Shown: positions 1 to 8,008 of the stretch, in pieces
Layout of the letters: each line of letters begins with the position of its first letter
Numbering within the stretch: position 1 is the first letter of the stretch
Origin: a virus
DNA length: 64,000 bases
Strand: one strand, 5' to 3'
IMG/VR virus record: IMGVR_UViG_3300030419_006839
Span: 1 to 64,000 of that record
The notes under the pieces: model-generated
Seen by the model: only the letters and a program-made list of their open reading frames with translations
The model's database searches: none
Told to the model about the DNA's origin: nothing
Translations under genes and position numbers: made by a program

Positions 1-720
1 GGACAATCTTCTCACAAATACATACATAACATAGATTCAGAAACTTCGCTGGCTAGGTTGTCCAAAAAAGATGATTCTTCAATTGATAATGGTAATGTTA
101 AGATGTTTTTAGGTGATAAAGAAGTTAAGTCTGTAAAAAAAATAGGCAATGTTGCAGATTGGGATAAGATAGATGAGAAAATAAGAAAAAAATCTGGTTT
201 TAAAAACCCAATTCAAAAATTAGAAAACCTTGTTGGTGGTATAGTTAAAGATAAGGATGGGAATTGTATTCCTATGACAAATAAAAAATCTCAAGAAATA
301 GATAAAGAAGTAGAAGAAATACTAAAAACAGAAGAAGGAAAGAAAAAAATTGAAGAAATAAAAGATAATAATAAAAAGTTAAAAGATGATGATTCTGCAA
401 TTAAATATGCGAGAAGGTATTTTAGGACAACAATTTATCAAGGTAGGACGGAAATATCTGAAGGTAGACCTGTTGATTATCAAAATCAATCATTAGTTAA
501 TAGGGCAAAGGGAAAATCTTCCGCTAGTTTAGTTGAAATAGGGGTAGGTAATGATAAGATTTATGATATATGGATGAATGGAGATCCTCCACCATACAGA
601 ATGGGTTCTGATATGAGGTATATAAGTAATAAAGAAAATGCTTATACTTTCAATTTTAATAGAATAGTTTATAATAATCAAGGTGGTATAACACAAAGTA
701 GAGGGGTCGTGGCAGAATAA
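1..720 (+). CDS. 3' part of a head-module gene (left-truncated)
   Basis: The reading frame is open from base 1 to the stop at 718-720, so the gene begins outside the window; the TTG at 58 is only the first possible internal start. The visible 239 residues are lysine- and glutamate-rich and hydrophilic, with a charged, probably helical stretch in the middle and a more globular C-terminal part containing DPPPYRMGSDMRY. I do not recognise a family. Its place just before the prohead protease and capsid genes is where portal or Mu gpF/SPP1 gp7-like head morphogenesis proteins usually lie, so a C-terminal domain of such a protein is the best contextual guess. The stop overlaps the next start (TAATG), so the two genes are translationally coupled. 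Confidence 0.6.
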   Translation, partial: GQSSHKYIHNIDSETSLARLSKKDDSSIDNGNVKMFLGDKEVKSVKKIGNVADWDKIDEKIRKKSGFKNPIQKLENLVGGIVKDKDGNCIPMTNKKSQEIDKEVEEILKTEEGKKKIEEIKDNNKKLKDDDSAIKYARRYFRTTIYQGRTEISEGRPVDYQNQSLVNRAKGKSSASLVEIGVGNDKIYDIWMNGDPPPYRMGSDMRYISNKENAYTFNFNRIVYNNQGGITQSRGVVAE

Positions 721-1136
721 TGTTAGATACCTACATAGATATTATTTTAGAGGAAGATTTATTTGTTTCTAGATTTAGTGAGAGATTGTTGGATAGTTTT
801 AAAGAGTATTTTAAGGTAAGGTTTGCAAAAGAATTACCTGAAGAAATAGCTGAAAATAGTTTACAGGTTGATGGTTTTTTTTATGATGATTTTTATAGTT
901 ATTCACTAACTGCACTTATTGGAGAAACAGAAGATTTAAATTTTGATGGAGATTTTTTGGTTTTTGGATATTTTTCTGGAGGATCTAATGGTTACGCAGT
1001 ATTTGACTATGAGACAGATGAATATTGTTTTTTAAAGGTGAATGGTGAAAAGGAAATAGGTTTTGATGATTTAGATGATTTTCTAGGTCATTATGTTTTT
1101 TATGACTTAGATGAAGAAATAGAAGAGGAGGAATAA
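720..1136 (+). CDS. Small acidic protein, possibly SUKH (SMI1/KNR4)-like
   Basis: A 138-residue, strongly acidic protein ending in a run of glutamates. Residues 78-123 read like the core of the SUKH superfamily: a hydrophobic strand (FLVFGYF), a Gly/Ser turn (SGGSNGYAVFD), another strand and an acidic helix ending in DDFLGHYV. SUKH proteins are best known as immunity proteins of polymorphic toxins but also occur in phages. The start overlaps the previous stop (TAATG), and a GAGGGG lies about 13 bases upstream. The assignment rests on pattern only; it could equally be an unrelated acidic head accessory protein. Confidence 0.6.
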   Translation: MLDTYIDIILEEDLFVSRFSERLLDSFKEYFKVRFAKELPEEIAENSLQVDGFFYDDFYSYSLTALIGETEDLNFDGDFLVFGYFSGGSNGYAVFDYETDEYCFLKVNGEKEIGFDDLDDFLGHYVFYDLDEEIEEEE

Positions 1137-1143
1137 AAATTTG

Positions 1144-1172
1144 TTGCAATTTAAAAAAGCATTATATATACT
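1144..1172 (+). promoter_or_regulatory. Candidate sigma70-type promoter for the capsid operon
   Basis: TTGCAA at 1144-1149 and TATACT at 1167-1172 are separated by 17 bases, inside the 68-base gap before the protease gene. The start codon follows 33 bases after the -10 box and has its own site (GAGAGGTG). The call rests on match and spacing only. Confidence 0.4.
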
Positions 1173-1204
1173 ATATGGTGCGGATTGCGAAAGAGAGGTG
1201 AATT

Positions 1205-2611
1205 ATGGCTAAATTGATTGATCATTCTATACCATTTACTTTTGAAATGGCTTTGGATGGTTGTACTACAGAGAAAGACTTGTCTGAAGAGGATAAGAAG
1301 TCTACAAAATACCAATTAAAGGGTATTGCCACAGATAGTTTGCCAGATAAGCAAAATCAACGTTTTGCTAAAGGCTTTATTGACTCAATGGTAGAATCCG
1401 CTATTGGTATGACTTGTTTTTTCGAGCATAAGCGTGACCTTGATAACAGTATTGGTGTTTGTAAGGATGCAGTTATTGAGGGAGATGATTCAACGATGCA
1501 CGTTACTATAGACCTAGAAGACCCTAATGAAAACGATTTAGTTGCGAAGATAATTCGTAAAAGCGAACAAGGTGTTAAGATAGGTCTTAGTGTTAGTGGA
1601 GTTGTTACTAAATCTTCCATTGAAAAATCAATGGATGAAGATGGAAAAGATAAAAAGGAAAGTTCTGGTATTCAAATTCTAGAAGAAGGTCGGCTAGATG
1701 AGATTTCAGCAGTCGGACTTCCTTGCAATCCTAGAGGATGGGCAAGCGTAATCATGAAATCATTCAAACAGGGGGTAAATGAAATGTCGGATGTACAAGA
1801 ATTTGCAAAAGAAACTTGGGATAAACTATCCGAAGAAGAAAAGAAAAAAGCCTACGATCTTCTAGTCGGTCAAGCTGAGAAATCAGTAGATGATGTTGAA
1901 GAAGAAGAAGGTGAAGAAACAGAAAAGGCTGAAGGTGATGATATGATCTCCATTAGTCAAGAAATCGTATCAGGTGTTGCTGGTGCTATTAGTGCTGCTA
2001 TGGCTGGACTTGAAGAAGCTATGGGTGGACTCAAAGAGTTTATTCAAGAAGGTGCTGAAGAAGAAGAAAAGCGTCAAGCCAGTGTTGAAAATTCACTTGG
2101 TAAGATTGTAGAAAGGATTGAAACTCTTGAAAAAAGTCAATACGATAGAATGGAAAACATTCTTCGTACTCAAGCTGATCGTACAGAATCAACCTTAAGA
2201 ACTCACTTAGAAAATGCAGTAAGGTCTACTCACGATAGAACTGAAGATTTAGTTAAATCACAAACTAATGGTCTAAAAGACAGATTGGAAGAAATTGAAA
2301 AGTCTTTTACTGTTTTTGATAGTGATGAATTTAAAGGTTCTGTACAAACTGCTGTAGAAGAAGCCTTAGTGAAATCTCAAGGAAATCCTGGTGTAAGTCG
2401 AAAATCTCAAGGAAATCAAGATTTCAACAATGTCGAAAAGAAACAAGAAGTTAAAGATCGTATTCAGAAAGATGAAGATGGTCAAGTTGTAGTAGATTTT
2501 GGTAGTATTGATCCATTAAGTCTATCTAAATCAGAAATGGGTAAGTTGGAAAAATCACAAAGACTACAAGCACTTAACGCAGGTATTGCCCGTATGATGG
2601 GTAAAGCCTAA
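1205..2611 (+). CDS. Prohead maturation protease with C-terminal scaffold-like domain
   Basis: A 468-residue protein. The N-terminal 190 residues resemble the HK97/XkdF-type prohead proteases: a strand with LKGIATDSLPDKQNQRF, a candidate catalytic histidine in CFFEHKRD (His75), and a candidate serine in VKIGLSVSG (Ser129 or Ser131) followed by LDEISAVGLPCNPRGW. These enzymes cut scaffold and capsid N-terminal segments during head assembly. The remainder, about residues 195-440, is acidic, with a long predicted coiled coil (about 285-365) rich in regular R/E/T spacing, as expected of an internal scaffold. Protease and scaffold therefore look fused in one chain. The capsid gene follows 26 bases downstream. 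The start has a clear GAGAGGTG site. Confidence 0.8.
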   Translation: MAKLIDHSIPFTFEMALDGCTTEKDLSEEDKKSTKYQLKGIATDSLPDKQNQRFAKGFIDSMVESAIGMTCFFEHKRDLDNSIGVCKDAVIEGDDSTMHVTIDLEDPNENDLVAKIIRKSEQGVKIGLSVSGVVTKSSIEKSMDEDGKDKKESSGIQILEEGRLDEISAVGLPCNPRGWASVIMKSFKQGVNEMSDVQEFAKETWDKLSEEEKKKAYDLLVGQAEKSVDDVEEEEGEETEKAEGDDMISISQEIVSGVAGAISAAMAGLEEAMGGLKEFIQEGAEEEEKRQASVENSLGKIVERIETLEKSQYDRMENILRTQADRTESTLRTHLENAVRSTHDRTEDLVKSQTNGLKDRLEEIEKSFTVFDSDEFKGSVQTAVEEALVKSQGNPGVSRKSQGNQDFNNVEKKQEVKDRIQKDEDGQVVVDFGSIDPLSLSKSEMGKLEKSQRLQALNAGIARMMGKA

Positions 2612-2637
2612 ACAAATATAATTGGAGGTAAATTAAA

Positions 2638-3864
2638 ATGAGTGAAGTAACTGAAGTTTTCTCAAAAGCGGATACTACTGGTGCTGGTAGTCCTTCTGCA
2701 CCATCTGCTGCTAGTTCAGCAGGTAACATGGGGAATTTTATTCCTCGTCCACTACTGGAAGAATTTGTAGGTTTATTACGGGAACGTAGTTTTGTTCGTA
2801 GTTTATTTAAAACCAGAACAATGCCTAGTAAAACTGTTGACATTCCAACAATTGCTGCTGGTACTAAGGTATATTATCAAGGTACTGAAGCTGCTGCTGC
2901 TACACAAACAGATTTAAAATCTGGTATTGTATCTCTTGAAGCTAAAAAATTGATGGCAAGAGTTCGCACTTCTAATGAATTGTATGAAGATGCTAATCAA
3001 GACATGCAATCTATAATTGTTCAAGATTTTGCTGAAGCTATTGCTGGTGCTGAAGAAAAGGCTTTCTTAGTAGGTCGTTCTTCTGCTGCTGTGACAAGTA
3101 ATTCTGTCGCTAACAATCATGCAAGTGATACTATCCTAGAAGCTATTGCTAAAACTACAAACGTATGGAAAGGTGGTAATGGTAATATTAGTGATGGTTG
3201 GGAGTCTGCGGTAGCTTATGTTATGGCAACTACTCCAGAGGTTATTTGTGATGGTATAGCTACTCAGGGTATCTCTAATGGTGCTTTGTATTTTGGTGCT
3301 GAAGGTGATAGTTTTTATGGTGCTAGAGCTTTACAAATTATTCGTGAAGCAATTAACAAACTTGGCTTGCTTGGTCGAAACAAGCAAGATTTAGCCTTAG
3401 TTCTAAATCCAGTTTCTGCTAACCAACTTCTTCAAAGTGAGCAATTACTAACTCTAGACAAGTATGGAAGTAATGCTACTATACTAACTGGTGAAGTAGG
3501 TCAGCTTTTTGGTGTTAGGATTTTTGAATCAGTACATATGCCATCTGGTGGTGCTGGTCAAACTGCAGTAGATGCAACATCAGTAACTGCTAACGATGTC
3601 TATACTTATGCAAATTCTGATGGTAATGAGTATGGTGCTGGTGGTACTGCAGCATTAGTTCATGTCCCAAGTGCTATTATTGGAGATCGTAGATTGGTTT
3701 CCATTAAAACAGATGAGAAGATTGAAAATGATGCTGTTGATACTGTCATTACAAGTCGTGTGGCTTTCAATATGGAAAGATCAGGTGCTGCCGTACTTAT
3801 TGGTAACCTAGATAGTTCTATTAATACAGCTAGTGGTGAAGGTCTAGGTGCTTTAGCATCATAG
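2638..3864 (+). CDS. Major capsid protein (HK97 fold)
   Basis: A 408-residue protein directly after the protease. The N-terminal part up to about residue 35 is Ala/Ser/Gly-rich and may be the piece removed on maturation. From NFIPRPLLEEF onward it follows the HK97-family capsid pattern: ERSFVRSLFKTRTM, VDIPTIAAGTKVYYQGTEA, then KKLMARVRTSNELYEDANQDM (E-loop and spine helix region) and AEEKAFLVG. The C-terminal part has the usual P-domain-like features (LALVLNPVSANQLL, GVRIFESVHMP) and ends in a Gly/Ala-rich tail. Length is normal for the family. The start has a strong GGAGGT site. Confidence 0.88.
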   Translation: MSEVTEVFSKADTTGAGSPSAPSAASSAGNMGNFIPRPLLEEFVGLLRERSFVRSLFKTRTMPSKTVDIPTIAAGTKVYYQGTEAAAATQTDLKSGIVSLEAKKLMARVRTSNELYEDANQDMQSIIVQDFAEAIAGAEEKAFLVGRSSAAVTSNSVANNHASDTILEAIAKTTNVWKGGNGNISDGWESAVAYVMATTPEVICDGIATQGISNGALYFGAEGDSFYGARALQIIREAINKLGLLGRNKQDLALVLNPVSANQLLQSEQLLTLDKYGSNATILTGEVGQLFGVRIFESVHMPSGGAGQTAVDATSVTANDVYTYANSDGNEYGAGGTAALVHVPSAIIGDRRLVSIKTDEKIENDAVDTVITSRVAFNMERSGAAVLIGNLDSSINTASGEGLGALAS

Positions 3865-3871
3865 GTTTAAT

Positions 3872-4501
3872 ATGGCTTATACAACTGCTGCTAAAGTCGT
3901 TGCATTAAGTAATAGTAGGTTGTCTGTTTCCGACATTCAGTCAGATTGGTTGACATGGAATGCTTCGGAAATAGACAGTCTTCTTAATGTTACTGACGAT
4001 TTTTTTAACAGTGTGACGAGTGAGGTTCTGTATATTATTACAGAACCTTATTCTAAAGAACTTATATTGAGATCCCCTATTGTGTCTGTAACCTCAATAA
4101 AGGAGGATGACAATGAGATGTTGGGGTCTACTTCATCCACAGCAACAACACTAACAGTAAATACAAATTATCACTTAACTCCAACAGGAATTTATAGAAT
4201 GGAGCAACAATATTGGCAGAAATATGTTGAAGTATCTTATAGTTGGGGGTATTCCTCAACTCCCAGAGACATCGAGTTACTCTCCACTATGATGTTATTA
4301 GATTTTGCTCTAGGTACAAAACAAGACTCAACTAAGGCTCAAGAATCAATTGGTAGCTATAGTTACCAAACAACAAAAAACGAATCCACATCACATTTTG
4401 GTGATCAAATAGGTAGAAACCTAAAGGCGTTAAGAACAAAATATAGTCCTCCCATAATTGCGACTACTCAAATGATAAGTTCACGAAAAGTTATAACATA
4501 G
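3872..4501 (+). CDS. Head-tail connector protein (gp6/gp15-like adaptor)
   Basis: A 209-residue protein just after the capsid gene, where siphoviruses encode the connector ring that docks on the portal. It begins with helices typical of these adaptors (AAKVVALSNSRL, EIDSLLNVTDDFFNSVTS), has a central beta segment (KELILRSPIVSVTSIKED, then YVEVSYSWGYSSTPRDIE) and a closing helix (LLSTMMLLDFALG). That order, with a tyrosine-rich strand followed by a PxDI helix start, is the usual pattern of gp6-like connectors. The last 40 residues are less conserved. Only 7 bases separate it from the capsid stop. Confidence 0.65.
   Translation: MAYTTAAKVVALSNSRLSVSDIQSDWLTWNASEIDSLLNVTDDFFNSVTSEVLYIITEPYSKELILRSPIVSVTSIKEDDNEMLGSTSSTATTLTVNTNYHLTPTGIYRMEQQYWQKYVEVSYSWGYSSTPRDIELLSTMMLLDFALGTKQDSTKAQESIGSYSYQTTKNESTSHFGDQIGRNLKALRTKYSPPIIATTQMISSRKVIT
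4023..4048 (+). repeat. 10-bp perfect inverted repeat inside the connector gene
   Basis: AGGTTCTGTA at 4023-4032 pairs perfectly with TACAGAACCT at 4039-4048 around a 6-base loop (TATTAT). No T-run follows and it lies in coding sequence, so it is not a simple terminator. It may fold in the mRNA downstream of the capsid gene. Confidence 0.5.
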
Positions 4502-4507
4502 TTAGTC

Positions 4508-4912
4508 ATGGCTTTTAATGATCTATTAATACATACCTTTAAGGCTTACACAATAGACAATAGTACGAGAGACATCTATAACAATCCCGTACCTAAGAAA
4601 ACTGCGGTTTCAGGTATGGAGAGTGTTAAGTGTAGGATTGATGTGCATAGGAAGCAAAAAACTAGTGGTAGTTTCAGAGATGAGACAGATTTAATAGAGA
4701 ATATGGAAGCTACTTTGTATGTAACTGGATCATGGAACCCTCAAAATTCAAATTATTTAATACAGTTTTTTCATGATTATACAAACTATCCCAGTGATTT
4801 TACTTATTTTCTAATAAGAGATTTACAGATATTTTATGGTAGTACAAATACATCTGTTCATCATTACGAATTAATTATAACACCATACACACAAAATATA
4901 AGTGATTCATAA
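4508..4912 (+). CDS. Putative head-closure/stopper protein
   Basis: A 134-residue protein, mostly predicted beta strand. It has the layout of small head-tail joining (stopper) proteins: an early strand on the kind of payload these proteins handle (LIHTFKAYTIDNSTRD, with a DIYNNPVP turn), a central segment of the type KCRIDVHRKQKTSGSF and a final strand pair (YFLIRDLQIFYG, HHYELIITPY). Position after the connector supports the role. No catalytic residue pattern is visible. Sequence similarity alone is weak. Its stop codon overlaps the next start by one base. Confidence 0.5.
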   Translation: MAFNDLLIHTFKAYTIDNSTRDIYNNPVPKKTAVSGMESVKCRIDVHRKQKTSGSFRDETDLIENMEATLYVTGSWNPQNSNYLIQFFHDYTNYPSDFTYFLIRDLQIFYGSTNTSVHHYELIITPYTQNISDS

Positions 4913-5370
4913 TGGCTTTAATAGATCCTATTCAAAACATAATAACATACCTTAAAGCATCCAATGGGGGTAGTAATGATGTATATACCCCTACAGCGAA
5001 CAAGATCTTCTCTCCTGACCTTGAAATTTGGAATAGGTCTAATACCACTGAATTGGCAATAACTCTCGTTAGAGGCGATTCTGGTGATGGTAAAAGCATG
5101 TTGGATCAAACTATGGAGTCGGTTTTTAATTTTACCATTTGGGCAAATGAGCCAAATCAACTTTACGATTTGTGGAAGAAGTTGGATGGATTAATGGATG
5201 ATAAACATGATGTTGATTTTGGAAGCATGAGGGTTATGCATTCACACAGGGATTCAGAACCAAAAACATCTTTTAGTTTTACCTCATCCTCTTTTTCTGA
5301 TGCTAAAAGGATGAGGTTGTCAACTTTGGAAATTCAATATAAGTTACTATTGTGGGAACATGATTCATAA
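4912..5370 (+). CDS. Putative tail-completion/neck protein
   Basis: A 152-residue protein starting on the last base of the previous stop (TAATG). It starts with a helix (DPIQNIITYLKAS), then strands (NTTELAITLVRGDSG) and a segment of the type SVFNFTIWANEPNQLYDLWKKLDGLMDD, and ends with LRLSTLEIQYKLLLWEHDS. This helix-strand-helix-strand order fits tail terminator or tail completion proteins, which cap the tail tube and join it to the neck. It is the last gene of the head operon and converges on the primase gene, overlapping its end by six bases. Confidence 0.5.
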   Translation: MALIDPIQNIITYLKASNGGSNDVYTPTANKIFSPDLEIWNRSNTTELAITLVRGDSGDGKSMLDQTMESVFNFTIWANEPNQLYDLWKKLDGLMDDKHDVDFGSMRVMHSHRDSEPKTSFSFTSSSFSDAKRMRLSTLEIQYKLLLWEHDS

Positions 5371-6285
5371 TCTTAGCTTATTCTGTAGTCTTTTTATGAA
5401 GTAATCCTCCTTTGGTTTAATCATATCTTTTAAGTCTTTCTTATTGTTATATGCTTTTATGGTGTCTTCTTTAGACATGTCTGCAGGGTCTAATCCCCAA
5501 TTGCAAACCATAAAATTAATTTCAAATAGCCTGTTATATTTTTCTGAGAATGATTGTATTAGTTTTAATCCACCATCATCTCCGTCTGCATATAGTATTA
5601 TTCTTTTAACACCACTACTTAGAAGTTTTTTTATTTGTTCAAATCCTGGAGATATTCCAAAAACACATATTGAATTTTTAAAACCATAATCCCATAGTTT
5701 CATTACATCAAAAACTCCTTCTACAACAATTACTTCCTCTCCTATTTCTCCAAATATGTACTTTGACTTTTTCATTCCAGATGGGAATAAATATTTTCTT
5801 GAAGCCAAATCTGTATAGTCTCTAGCAACAAAGGACTTCTTATCCTCAAAGTAAACTGGGAATATTATTCTTTTATCAAACTTAGACTTAGTATTGTTAC
5901 ACAAATGAAGATCAAAATTAGTAACACACTCAAAACTTATTCTGTTTAATAAGTAGGTTGGACATTCATTTTTATAGTTTATCCTAACAAAATCAGAAGA
6001 AAAGAAATCAGCATCTTCTTCTTGTTGTTCTGTTGTAGTCATTTCTTTTAATTTTCTTTGTAAATCATCAACACCATAGGAGTATTCAAGTCCATCCTCA
6101 CCTAGTTTCTCAATAAGGCTATCTAGAGTTTCACCTCCACAGACAAAACAATTAAAAACACCTTTAGATTTACTAAAAGATGAGGATGGGTTGTCATCTT
6201 CATGAAACGGACAGAAACACCTAATTTCACTATCCGTTTCACTATGTACTCTAATTCCTAGTTTTTCTAAGAATTCTGTTGTCAT
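5365..6285 (-). CDS. DnaG-type DNA primase (zinc finger plus TOPRIM)
   Basis: A 306-residue protein with two recognisable parts. A CHC2-type zinc finger at residues 23-49 uses Cys25, His28, Cys46 and Cys49 (CPFHEDDNPS and FNCFVCGG). A TOPRIM catalytic region follows: VIVVEGVFDVMK with Glu189, then LYADGDDGG with Asp234 and Asp236, and a DP pair in GLDPADM. DnaG enzymes make RNA primers on helicase-unwound DNA. At 306 residues it is much shorter than cellular DnaG and lacks a C-terminal helicase-binding domain. Its start overlaps the helicase stop (ATGA), so helicase and primase are co-translated. It is encoded opposite to the flanking structural genes. Confidence 0.88.
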   Translation of the reverse strand: MTTEFLEKLGIRVHSETDSEIRCFCPFHEDDNPSSSFSKSKGVFNCFVCGGETLDSLIEKLGEDGLEYSYGVDDLQRKLKEMTTTEQQEEDADFFSSDFVRINYKNECPTYLLNRISFECVTNFDLHLCNNTKSKFDKRIIFPVYFEDKKSFVARDYTDLASRKYLFPSGMKKSKYIFGEIGEEVIVVEGVFDVMKLWDYGFKNSICVFGISPGFEQIKKLLSSGVKRIILYADGDDGGLKLIQSFSEKYNRLFEINFMVCNWGLDPADMSKEDTIKAYNNKKDLKDMIKPKEDYFIKRLQNKLRL

Positions 6286-7808
6286 GATGCTTCCTTAAAT
6301 CGACTAAATTCTTTTTCCATCCTTTCCATTTCTTCTATTTCGTCATAGTTACTAAGTAACATTTTATCAGCTTCAAATTTAGCAAATATTGGATTTCTCA
6401 TAGCTAAATCAGGGTTGTCTCCTTCTGCTCCTTCTTCAAAATCAACTATCAATTGCTTTTCTTCTTCAGAAATATCAACTTTATGGTGTCTTAATTTAGT
6501 AAACCAAAACCTAACTCTCTCATAGTATATATCTTCAACCGTTCTTTTCCAGTTTAATCCAACATCAATATGATCCCTAATAGCTTTTGCATATTTGTAT
6601 TCTCCATCGTTATAGCTTTGAACTGGAGTTATCATAACAACATCTAATTCTCTAGCTAGTGCTTTCAATCTTAAATATAGGTTTGAGTATGTATTCCAAG
6701 ATTGCTCACCTCTAACTACTTCTTCCATAATTCCAGCATAGTCTATTATTATTACATCACAACCTCTTGTTTCTTTAACTCTTAACATTTTGTTTCTAAT
6801 TACTTCTGTAGAACAACCTGTAGGTATGTCTATTGAATAGAATGTGTTTTCTCTTTTTTTAAAGTTGTTTTCTTCAAAGAAGTATTTATCCATTTCATAT
6901 TGATCAAAGTTTATTAATTTTTTACCTATTTTAGACAGTACGATACTAGCTTCGTCTCTATGTTCTTTAGATATAGATTGAAGTAGAACGTTTTGCCTTA
7001 CTTTTAGTATTTCTATTTCTGTTAGTTTTCTATTTTGTATTTTAGAAGCAGAAACACCAGACATCCTAGAGTGTAATCTAGCTAGGAATTCTGACTCTGA
7101 CATCTCTATATTTATGTAAGCTACATTTAATCCTTTTATGAAGGCATTGTATCCAAAATTCATAGATACTATTGATTTACCTCCAGCAGTACCACAACCC
7201 AAAGCTACTAGATTGGGTTTTTTAAACCCACCATTCATTATTTCGTCTATTCTATCAATGCCTGTTGGTATTATTTCTTCTTGTTCAAATGCTTTTGAGT
7301 ATCTATCTAGAGAGTAGGTAGCAAACTCTGAAATATCATAATCTACAATCTTAGATTTAGATGCAGAATGTCTTATTTTAGATATTGCTTCTTCCATTGT
7401 TTCTAATGCTTTAGTAGCATCATTATTGTTGTTTGCAATTATGTCAGTAGCTTCAGACATCTTACTTGCCAATCTAGATCCAATAAAGTTTTTTTCTACG
7501 TTTTCCTTACATGTTGTATATTCTACATCGTGTAATTCGTTTTTGTAGTTTTTTAATGATTGATATAATAGAAATGTTTCTTCATGTTCATATTCTATTT
7601 TTTCAATTTCAACCTTTACTATATCATCTTCTGGAATTCTTCCAGAGGTTAAAAAATAATTACTCAATACTTTAAATATTGATTTGTGTTTTGGGTCAAA
7701 CAACCATTGTGATTCAACATCACTAATCATCCTTCTCAAATAATCTTCTTTGGTTGCATATCTTATTAGTATGTGTTCAACATCCGATGGTCTGTTTTTC
7801 ATTTTCAT
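6282..7808 (-). CDS. DnaB-like replicative helicase
   Basis: A 508-residue RecA-fold helicase. Residues 1-150 are helical, like the DnaB N-terminal domain. The motor starts near IPTGIDRIDEIMNGGF; the Walker A loop is GCGTAGGKS (204-212), Walker B is CDVIIIDYAG (350-359), and the next motif is VMITPVQS with Gln397. A C-terminal acidic extension (about 445-508) is unusual and may contact the primase. The 5'-to-3' ring helicase unwinds the fork and recruits the primase encoded immediately downstream. The first of two in-frame ATGs was chosen because AAGGAG lies 9 bases before it. The leader is shared with the polymerase gene at 54853. Confidence 0.88.
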   Translation of the reverse strand: MKMKNRPSDVEHILIRYATKEDYLRRMISDVESQWLFDPKHKSIFKVLSNYFLTSGRIPEDDIVKVEIEKIEYEHEETFLLYQSLKNYKNELHDVEYTTCKENVEKNFIGSRLASKMSEATDIIANNNNDATKALETMEEAISKIRHSASKSKIVDYDISEFATYSLDRYSKAFEQEEIIPTGIDRIDEIMNGGFKKPNLVALGCGTAGGKSIVSMNFGYNAFIKGLNVAYINIEMSESEFLARLHSRMSGVSASKIQNRKLTEIEILKVRQNVLLQSISKEHRDEASIVLSKIGKKLINFDQYEMDKYFFEENNFKKRENTFYSIDIPTGCSTEVIRNKMLRVKETRGCDVIIIDYAGIMEEVVRGEQSWNTYSNLYLRLKALARELDVVMITPVQSYNDGEYKYAKAIRDHIDVGLNWKRTVEDIYYERVRFWFTKLRHHKVDISEEEKQLIVDFEEGAEGDNPDLAMRNPIFAKFEADKMLLSNYDEIEEMERMEKEFSRFKEAS

Positions 7809-7816
7809 TTACTTTA

Positions 7817-7847
7817 ACTCCTTAGTTACTATCAGTTATTATATAAC
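7817..7847 (-). promoter_or_regulatory. Helicase-primase promoter/leader, shared with the polymerase gene
   Basis: Reading on the minus strand, GTTATATAAT is followed by AACTGATAGTAACTAAGGAG and then the helicase start. Almost the same order of bases lies before the polymerase gene at 54815-54846, with one 2-base indel and one substitution before the ribosome site. TATAAT is a perfect -10 box, but no -35 with standard spacing is evident. A TTGTCGATA box lies upstream at 7885-7893 on the minus strand. The rest of the 200-base divergent region up to 8008 is A/T-rich and must also hold the reductase promoter, for which I see no clear match. Confidence 0.6.
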
Positions 7848-8008
7848 GTGTTTTTTACCTTTTATTTACTAGTTTCTCTATAATTATCGACAAAAACTTA
7901 CTAACTTTAGTAAAAATAACATGTATTTTTTAGTTATATATAAGACAAAAAACAATGAAAAATTTTTTATTCTATGTTAAAATTTAAAACTATTTAGAGG
8001 AAGGTTGC

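Noticed and set aside
7809-8008. tRNA or origin in the divergent 200-base region
   Set aside because: No cloverleaf, CCA-type acceptor stem or iterated repeats could be found; it looks like a promoter region only.
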